Below, in pieces: positions 57,844 through 64,000 of a stretch of DNA of 64,000 nt. The DNA is from Crocinitomicaceae bacterium (lineage in GTDB: Bacteria; Bacteroidota; Bacteroidia; Flavobacteriales_D; Crocinitomicaceae), in the NCBI GenBank assembly GCA_016719925.1, contig JADJYC010000001.1, positions 5,275 through 69,274 on the forward strand, given 5' to 3'. A program made the translations under genes and the position numbers. Under the pieces are notes generated by a model that was given only the letters and a program-made list of their open reading frames with translations, ran no database searches and had not been told where the DNA came from. Every line of letters starts with the position of its first letter. Position 1 is the first letter of the stretch.

Positions 57844-59313
57844 TGTTTGCGGTCTTCATTATTAGCTTATATTTAATCTCCCTGCTGGTGATTTTTTCTA
57901 TGCAATCATTCAGTTCAGACTTGCAATTGCGTATGTACGTTCACGGAAAAAAAATCTCCACACGGAAAATATTACATGTGATTATTTTCCGTGTGTAACC
58001 GTTCAACTCCCGGTGTACAATGAAAAATATGTGATAGAAAAACTATTGCAAAAAACAATTGAACTCAACTGGCCGGCAGATAAACTTGAAATTCAGATTT
58101 TGGATGACAGTACTGATGAAACAAAAGATTTACTTAATGATCTGGTAAGTCAGTATCTGCAAAGGGGATTTCCGGTTATACTGATTCATCGCAGTAACAG
58201 AGAAGGGTATAAAGCAGGGGCTTTGAAAAATGGACTGTCTCTGGCAAAAGGAGATTTCATTGCCATTTTTGACGCAGATTTTTTACCGGATACAGATTTT
58301 CTGATTAAAACAATTCCACATTTTTTAAATGAAAAAGTTGGAGTTGTACAAACGCGTTGGGATCATCTTAACAGAGATTATTCCATTCTGACACAACTTC
58401 AGGCTTTTGCCCTGGATGCACATTTTACATCTGAACAAACAGGAAGAAATGTCAACGGATTTTTTATCAATTTCAACGGTACTGCCGGGGTTTGGAGAAA
58501 GCAGACAATAATTGATGCAGGCGGATGGGAAGCAGATACACTTACTGAAGATCTTGACTTAAGTTACCGGGCACAATTAAAAGGATGGAAGTTTATTTAC
58601 CGGGGAGATATTTTATCTCCTGCAGAATTACCGGTAACTATGGCTGCACTGAAATCGCAACAGTTCAGGTGGACCAAGGGTGGGGCAGAGACCTTTCAAA
58701 AAATGGCGGAAGAATTATTAAAACTCCCGGGGTCAGGTGGAGTGAACGCATTAACGGTCTTGCTCACTTATTTAATAGTTCAGTTTTTGTTTTTGTTCTT
58801 ATACTTTCAATTACAAGTGTAGGTTTGCTTTATCTGGCCTCAGTTAGTTATATCTTCAGCATTTGGTTGGATTGGGTTTCCCTATTTTTTGTGAGTACTT
58901 TATTCCTGTTTTTTTACTTTGCAGTTTCATACAGGGAGCGAGTTAAAATACGCTGGTTGCTGCCATTTCTGTTTTTACTGAGGTTTGTCCAGTTTCTTAC
59001 GGTTAGTCTCGGACTATCGGTTCACAATACACGTGCGGTTTTGGAGGGATATGCCGGTAAAAAATCAGCTTTTGTAAGAACTCCTAAGTTTAATGTCTCA
59101 TTAAATGGTCAACAACTTGTGCAAAACTCTTATTTAAGTGCTTCATTTCATTGGTCAACATGGCTTGAATTAGTCTTGTTTTTTCTTTTTGCCCTTGCGG
59201 TGATATTTGGCTACAGACATGAGATTTACGGACTTATTCCATTTCATCTGATTGCTGCAATTGGACTTATAAGCGTTTTTTTCTACACGGTTTTCAGTCC
59301 GAAGAAACGTTAA
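57843..59313 (+). CDS. Membrane glycosyltransferase, cellulose-synthase-like (two frameshifts)
   Basis: A GT2 membrane enzyme of about 490 residues. One membrane helix at the N-terminus (about 3-22), the catalytic domain with VTVQLPVYNEKYVIEKLLQ, LDDSTDETKD, AIFDADFLPDTDFL (DAD), TLTEDLDLSYRAQLKGW (TED), and the QFRWTKGGAE motif (QxxRW-type), then about five membrane segments. Missing A near 57950 and missing G near 58730 break it. Such enzymes make and export beta-linked polymers or glycolipids. One-base overlap with the upstream GT2 gene. Confidence 0.8.
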
Positions 59314-59352
59314 TAAGTTTTCAACAATTCCAGTGTCCTTAAGGTTTTTGGG

Positions 59353-59360
59353 TATCTTTG
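59353..59360 (+). promoter_or_regulatory. -7 box upstream of parA
   Basis: TATCTTTG matches TAnnTTTG; leader to ATG 59388 about 20 bases. Confidence 0.45.
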
Positions 59361-59387
59361 ACTTTCAAAAAAAATCAGGATTATATC

Positions 59388-60191
59388 ATGGGAAAAGTCA
59401 TTGCTGTTACCAATCAAAAAGGAGGAGTTGGAAAAACTACCACCGCCATTAATCTGGGCGCTGCGTTTGGAGTGTTGGAATATAAAACATTGGTTGTTGA
59501 CGCTGATCCGCAAGCCAATGCTACATCAGGTCTTGGCCTTGATCCAAAAAGTATTACCGCAAATATTTATGATTGCCTTATCAATGATGAGGATCCTGCA
59601 AAAATCATTATCCCTACAGATAATCCAAATCTTGATCTGATTCCTGCACATATTGACCTTGTTGGTGCTGAACTGGAAATGATCAACATGCCAAACCGCG
59701 AACATCGTTTGAAAATGGCTTTGGATAAAATAAAAGACAATTACGATTTTATCATTATTGACTGTTCTCCTTCACTTGGTTTGATTACCGTTAATGCTTT
59801 GACTGCGGCAGATTCAGTTATTATTCCTGTTCAATGTGAGTATTTTGCATTGGAAGGTTTGGGTAAATTGCTGAACACAATTAAAATTGTTCAGGGAAGA
59901 TTAAACGAAGAACTGGATATTGAAGGAATTGTTCTTACTATGTATGATACCCGTCTTCGTCTTGCAAATCAGGTGGTGGATGAAGTTAAAACACATTTTC
60001 AGGAATTGGTTTTTGATACCATCATTCACAGAAATACCCGTTTGAGTGAAGCACCAAGTTTTGGTGAAACAATCATCATGCATGATGCAACGTGTAAAGG
60101 AGCTATAAACTATTTAAATTTTGCCAGAGAAGTATTGCAGAAAAACGATCTGACCAAAATGAAAAACAAAGACAAACAATTATCGAATTAA
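59388..60191 (+). CDS. parA: Chromosome-partitioning ATPase ParA
   Basis: A 267-residue ParA/Soj ATPase that, with ParB, segregates the replication origin. Deviant Walker A KGGVGKTTTAINLG (about residues 11-24), DADPQANATSG (about 41-51), and DFIIIDCSPSLG (about 118-129) are intact. ATG 59388 starts MGKVIAVTNQKGG. Eleven bases before parB; gene order parA-parB-DUF5683 is common in flavobacteria. Confidence 0.95.
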   Translation: MGKVIAVTNQKGGVGKTTTAINLGAAFGVLEYKTLVVDADPQANATSGLGLDPKSITANIYDCLINDEDPAKIIIPTDNPNLDLIPAHIDLVGAELEMINMPNREHRLKMALDKIKDNYDFIIIDCSPSLGLITVNALTAADSVIIPVQCEYFALEGLGKLLNTIKIVQGRLNEELDIEGIVLTMYDTRLRLANQVVDEVKTHFQELVFDTIIHRNTRLSEAPSFGETIIMHDATCKGAINYLNFAREVLQKNDLTKMKNKDKQLSN

Positions 60192-60202
60192 AAAATACAA
60201 CA

Positions 60203-61156
60203 ATGACATTAAACAAGAAAAGAGCGTTAGGAAGAGGTTTAAGTGCCTTGTTAGAAAATTCCAGCACAGACATTACTACTAAAAATATTGGTGTAGCAGG
60301 TGGACAAACGGTTGGATCTATTTCTTCATTACTGATTTCTCAGATTGAAGCAAATCCATTCAATCCGCGCACAAATTTTGAAGATGAAGCGTTGCGTGAA
60401 CTGAGTGATTCAATCAAAGAACACGGTATCATTCAGCCGTTAACGGTTCGTAAACTTGGCCGAGATAAATATCAGCTGATTTCAGGAGAAAGAAGATTCA
60501 GAGCTTCTCAACTTGCCGGACTGGAAGAAGTACCTTGTTATATTCGTATTGCCAATGACCAGAATATGCTGGAAATGGCACTCGTTGAAAATATTCAGCG
60601 TGAAGATTTAAATGCAGTGGAGGTTGCACTTTCATATCAGCGATTGATTGATGAGTGTAATTTGACCCAGGAACAACTCAGCCAGAAACTTGGAAAAAGC
60701 CGTTCAAACATCACTAACTTTTTACGTTTGTTGAAATTGCCTGCAGCTATTCAGGTTGGAATTCGTGAAGGTTTGATTACCATGGGGCATGCGCGTGCAT
60801 TAGTAAATGCAGGTGATGAAGACAGACAAGTGGAGTTGTTCAAACAAATTGTTTCTGACGAACTTTCTGTACGTGATGTTGAAGCGCTTATCAAAGAACA
60901 GCGTGAACCTGCAAAATCAGAAAAATCTTCAGATAATGAATTGACTGAAACTTCTGAAAAGAATAATACATCTGCTGAATTAAGCGTTGCCGTAGTTGAG
61001 TTCAGAAATAAGCTTGCAGATAATCTGGCTTCAAAAGTTGCAATTACAGCTGACAATAAAGGACGAGGTAAAATCGTTATTACCTTTGACTCGCAGGAAC
61101 AATTGGATCGGATTATCGAAGCAATTGGAAATTCTGCAGCAACGGTAAATGCGTAG
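60203..61156 (+). CDS. parB: Chromosome-partitioning protein ParB
   Basis: A 317-residue ParB/Spo0J protein, a CTP-using clamp that loads at parS sites. N-terminal ALGRGLSALLENSS; the ParB domain with ISQIEANPFNPRTNFEDEAL, then ISGERRFRASQLAGLEEVPCY (CTP-binding GERRFRA), ALVENIQREDLNAVE, and a helix-turn-helix region LTQEQLSQKLGKSRSNITNFLRLL. A C-terminal dimerisation domain follows. I see no obvious parS site (TGTTTCACGTGAAACA-type) in the window. Confidence 0.95.
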   Translation: MTLNKKRALGRGLSALLENSSTDITTKNIGVAGGQTVGSISSLLISQIEANPFNPRTNFEDEALRELSDSIKEHGIIQPLTVRKLGRDKYQLISGERRFRASQLAGLEEVPCYIRIANDQNMLEMALVENIQREDLNAVEVALSYQRLIDECNLTQEQLSQKLGKSRSNITNFLRLLKLPAAIQVGIREGLITMGHARALVNAGDEDRQVELFKQIVSDELSVRDVEALIKEQREPAKSEKSSDNELTETSEKNNTSAELSVAVVEFRNKLADNLASKVAITADNKGRGKIVITFDSQEQLDRIIEAIGNSAATVNA

Positions 61157-61914
61157 AATTCACGGTCTACTTTTAACTTTATACTTATTAGTCCTGGCGG
61201 AGCTTGCCTCCGCCTGCGTAAGTATTGGCACAGCCAACCTCCCAAATTTTTCCACAAGTCATTCCGAGCAAAGCGAGTCTGCCTGTCTGAGTCAGTCAGA
61301 CAGAGAACCGTTCCGCTTTTGCGCAGCAAATAATTACGAAGACTTTACCCGTGACACCCTCTTCACCCCAGATACTTCATACCATCATCTCTGGAAACGC
61401 GCCACAATCTGGTCAGCCTGTTTACCAGGTGCAGGGCAGATTTACAATGAAATAGGATATCGCAAAGTGCAAAATAAAAAACACCGCGCCTGGTGGAAAG
61501 TGCCAATCATTTATGGTGCGTTGGGAGCAACCGGATATTATTTTTACAACAATTTAATATTGGCTCAATCACTGAAAACAGAATGGTTGTATCGTGATGC
61601 TAATGCAGGACTTACTTCAAATCCCGATTATGTGGATTGGACAGACAGCCAATTGCTCGATGGAAAAATAATCAGCGGAATTCAGCAACCCGGTTTTGAT
61701 CTTGCCGCAAAGAAGAGATATGCTGGCATTTGGTTTTCTCGCCATCTGGGGACTACAAACGGTTGAAGCCTTAGTAGATGGTCACTTTGTAAACTTTGAT
61801 GTTTCTGAAGATTTGAGTTTGAGTTGGTCGCCGGTACTTGGTAGCCATTGCGTTGGGGTGGAATTAAGCTACATCTCAATTAGTTTTACTCTGAAAATCA
61901 ATGGGTTTTCTTGA
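61149..61914 (+). CDS. DUF5683 membrane protein with repeat-derived insert (frameshift)
   Basis: A protein of about 255 residues. Overlaps the parB stop by 8 bases. Signal-like N-terminus, then an odd segment of about 40 residues (LAELASACVSIGTANL to REPFRFCA) encoded by repeat-like DNA, then the DUF5683 domain: LWKRATIWSACLPGAGQIYNEI, HRAWWKVPIIYGALGATGYYFY, and VEALVDGHFVNFDVSEDLSLSW. A missing base near 61718 splits the end of the gene. The family is a Bacteroidota membrane protein of unknown role. Confidence 0.8.
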
Positions 61915-62894
61915 TTTGATAGTTTTTTAATAATTCATCTTTGTTTTTATAATGTCTTGAAAGTTGAATGACTTTATCCAAAAAATCATTTGTACTGTCT
62001 TCTTTTTCGTAGTTATATAGTTTAATGGAGATGCATTTCTCATGTTCAAAAAGAGTCTTCAACATCGTTCTATCTGAAATTCCAAGTGAATGACCTAAAA
62101 CTATAACTTGAAAATCACCTTGTATACGGAATTAGATTGTCCGATAGCCTGATGATGCAGAATTATTTATTAAATTTAAAATGAACTAAGAATTACTTAA
62201 ATTAAGATTTACCATGTCCTCCAGAAATCTTTGTCAAGTGGTCTCCATATCCAAATATAATTTGATCAGGATTGGAGATGTTTCCGCGAATATTACTACT
62301 TGTCTCTTTGTAAATTGATGTGATTATCAACGTACCTTTTTAACAGATTTGTATAATTAAAATTAATCAACATTAAATCTCCAATCTGTATTCACCATCG
62401 GTCTACCTTTCCAAGGTTTCGATGTATTCAATTAATTTAGTTTTTAAATGGTCAAATTCTATATTTAGCTTTCTGAGTGCGGAAATTGCAGGACTAGTTT
62501 TCTCATTTGTTAGTCCCTTATGTATGTAGTAAAAATGTTTTTTTAGGCATTTAAAATAAATAGCTTCAATATCCACCCAAGTTGAGTCACTATTGGAAAT
62601 CTGCCAAATTTGTACGAATAATTTCCGATTGTGTAAACGATTCAATTGGAAATCCTGAAAGTGCTATTCTAAGGGTGTTAAAATCATTGCTTTCAAGCAA
62701 CTTTTGTTTTACTTCAATTAATAATAGGTCTTTGAAAGAATCCGAAAAGTTAATGAGCGGATCCTTATAAGATAAATGATTGCTCAAATATTGGTTAATT
62801 GAATGCTTTAAGTACCGAAAAGAAAGTCTTTATAAGATGTTTTTAATCCATGTGCTAGATCAAAACCATTCCCAACCAATACAATTCTATTCAT
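61898..62894 (-). pseudogene. AbiH-family phage abortive-infection gene, broken
   Basis: The minus strand holds the marks of AbiH in order but in several frames: N-terminus MNRIVLVGNGFDLAHGLKTS (starting ATG 62894, with YKDFL next), NSDSTWVDIEAIYFKCLKKH, LINFNYTN (near 62360), IIFGYGDH (near 62250), and the C-terminal VLGHSLGISDRTMLKTLFEH (near 62080) with FLDKVIQLSRHYKNKDELL, ending at 61898. At least five frame changes and in-frame stops, of which those at about 62110-62220 cannot all be undone by single-base repairs. So sequence error plus real decay seems likely. ATG directly follows the upstream lipoprotein stop. Overlaps the 3' end of the DUF5683 gene by 17 bases. Confidence 0.75.
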
Positions 62895-63332
62895 TTACAA
62901 AACCCCTGCCTCTTTCAAACACTTACGCACTTTACGCGCATGTTTGTCACGTTGTTCAGGAGTAGTATTTGGCTGTGCCAGCATGGCTTTGCAGTGTTGA
63001 TCTACTTCGTCCATTCTCACAAGAATTAAATCAATCTGAGCATCATCTTCTGTATTCATCAGGGCTTTTTCAATCGAATCATTTTTCACTACGCAGTCAC
63101 AAAAATCCCACTGAACACCGTATTTCTGTTCAATTTCATTTTGCATGGCAAGACTGTCATTCACATAACCTCCGGTATCCACAAAATTGGTGTCCAATAC
63201 AATTTCCTGGGTGAGTGACGTGTCATGATGTGCTGAATCATGTGCAATAACTTCATCTTTATTACCGCAATAGCAGCATGAACTGATTGCAAAAAAAAGG
63301 GAACTGATCAGGAGAAAAATTAGGGTACGCAT
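62895..63332 (-). CDS. Hypothetical lipoprotein
   Basis: A 145-residue lipoprotein: hydrophobic N-terminus with lipobox AISSC (Cys about residue 19), then Cys-rich CYCGNKDE, and a mostly acidic helical domain with CDCVVKNDSIEKALM and HARKVRKCLKEAGVL. Five Cys beyond the lipobox could form disulfides. No family recognised. Its TAA is directly followed by the ATG of the AbiH gene on the same strand, so the two were probably coupled. Confidence 0.55.
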   Translation of the reverse strand: MRTLIFLLISSLFFAISSCCYCGNKDEVIAHDSAHHDTSLTQEIVLDTNFVDTGGYVNDSLAMQNEIEQKYGVQWDFCDCVVKNDSIEKALMNTEDDAQIDLILVRMDEVDQHCKAMLAQPNTTPEQRDKHARKVRKCLKEAGVL

Positions 63333-63438
63333 GTGTTAAGGTTGGTTAATCTTTACAGCAATGATAGAAAAAAATCGTAAATTGTGGTATAAGATTTGTT
63401 TTTGGAAACTTGTGTTGTAAGAGAGCAATACTTCTTGT

Positions 63439-64000
63439 TTGACAGTGCTGACCACCTTTTCGGGGATTAGTCAGATCATGGAACCAGATTCCATGCCTTC
63501 TTACAGTTCTAAAGAAATTCCGGTTTATACCAAAGATTATATGCGGGAATACAACCGGCTTAAAAAATTGATTGTCAAAGTTTATCCGTATGCATTACAC
63601 GCAGCAGATATGCTGGATGAAATCAATAACAACGTAGAATCCATTGAAAAAAGAAGAAAACAAAACAAATATTTGAAAGAGTCTTATGAAGATTTGAAAG
63701 ACGAGTTCAAGTATGTTTTCTATGAATTTTATACTTCTGAAGGTGTAATGCTCATGAAATTAGTCCACAGAGAAACTGGTTTGACTGTTTATGAAATTGC
63801 AGAAACATATCGCGAAAAATGCAGAAGTGTTTGAACTGATGGGTAAATTATGGGATCCAGGATATTCATGTCACGTTTGACCCAACCGGAAGAGATAAAA
63901 TTGCCGAGCACGTTATCCGCGATATTCAAAGCGGTATGATTCCTTTTAAAGATGAAGTTGTTATTCTGACAAAAGAAGAATTCAAAGTGGAGCAGGCCAA
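63439..64000 (+). CDS. DUF4294 protein, cut by window end (frameshift)
   Basis: Start of a DUF4294 protein. Visible: EIPVYTKDYMREYNRLKKLIVKVYPYALHAADMLDEI (about residues 27-63) and LMKLVHRETGLTVYEIAETYR. After an indel near 63823 the frame continues EVFELMGKLWDQDIHVTFDPTGRDKIAEHVIRDIQSG to the window end; a second extra C near 63857 is needed. The 5' end is uncertain: a signal peptide KRAILLVLTVLTTFSGISQ can be built from TTG 63410 if one T is missing near 63435; the listed start is the in-frame TTG 63439. No stop is seen before 64000. Confidence 0.7.

Noticed and set aside
60203..61156. A parS site near parAB
   Set aside because: No parS-like 16-base palindrome was seen in the flanks of parA or parB.
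1..64000. Homopolymer frameshifts as phase-variable switches
   Set aside because: The runs are short (4-8 bases), occur in housekeeping as well as surface genes, and are spread at random, which suits sequence error better than phase variation.
1..64000. tRNA or rRNA genes
   Set aside because: I saw no cloverleaf-like T-arm motif or rRNA-like block; I cannot run a search, so a missed tRNA is possible but unlikely.

Overview
The window is chromosomal DNA from a member of the Bacteroidota, most likely a flavobacterial-type lineage. Evidence: TAnnTTTG-type -7 promoter boxes, a protein with a C-terminal T9SS sorting domain, a gliding-motility-type (CHU_C) secreted protein, outer-membrane beta-barrel receptors with carboxypeptidase-like plug extensions, DUF4834/DUF4924/DUF4294/DUF5683 proteins, a fused E1 alpha/beta 2-oxo acid dehydrogenase, and low G+C. 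I see no rRNA, no tRNA, no CRISPR array and no transposase.

Layout. 0-9.9 kb is housekeeping: end of leucine dehydrogenase, nusB, a DUF1573 lipoprotein and yajC; a MORN-repeat protein; an arginase-family enzyme; dnaX; the rpsF-rpsR-rplI ribosomal operon; a Fic-like protein; a phosphoribosyltransferase. 10-15 kb: a T9SS cargo protein, carB and a DUF4834 protein. 15.3-35.5 kb is a long surface-glycan region: FkbM methyltransferase, YfhO membrane protein, a GxxExxY gene framed by inverted repeats, then a tightly overlapping operon (cytidylyltransferase, HpcH/HpaI aldolase, epimerase, cyclase-family hydrolase, HAD phosphatase, 2-hydroxyacid dehydrogenase, SGNH-like protein), a DUF115 (MptE/Maf-like) protein, a large CHU_C protein, a Wzx-like flippase, and on the other strand a YwqK-type protein, a thioesterase and a CapD-like nucleotide-sugar dehydratase. 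35.6-44.6 kb: quinone-oxidoreductase-like flavoprotein, E1 of a branched-chain 2-oxo acid dehydrogenase, two outer-membrane beta-barrel proteins, an SDR. 44.6-53.9 kb: small lipoproteins, a thioesterase, aconitase, an N-acetylglucosamine-kinase-like protein, a SiaC-like protein, an OmpH-like chaperone, a lipid A-type acyltransferase and a DinB protein. 54-64 kb: an FAD/NAD oxidoreductase coupled to a membrane polyferredoxin, two glycosyltransferases, parA-parB-DUF5683, a broken AbiH phage-defence gene, a lipoprotein and a DUF4294 protein cut by the window end.

A dominant feature is the number of single-base indels: at least thirty, mostly one missing A or T in a homopolymer, split otherwise intact genes, including essential ones (rpsR, carB, dnaX, nusB). 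I read these as sequence or assembly errors and annotate such genes over their full extent. Only the AbiH gene shows extra damage that looks like real decay.

The most interesting items are the 21.6-26.9 kb operon, which has the parts to build and CMP-activate a 2-keto sugar acid using a pyruvate-type aldolase rather than a NeuB-type synthase; the GxxExxY cassette with its flanking inverted repeats; and a 102-bp repeat bounded by a 26-bp duplication that gave each of two convergent genes its own 3' end.
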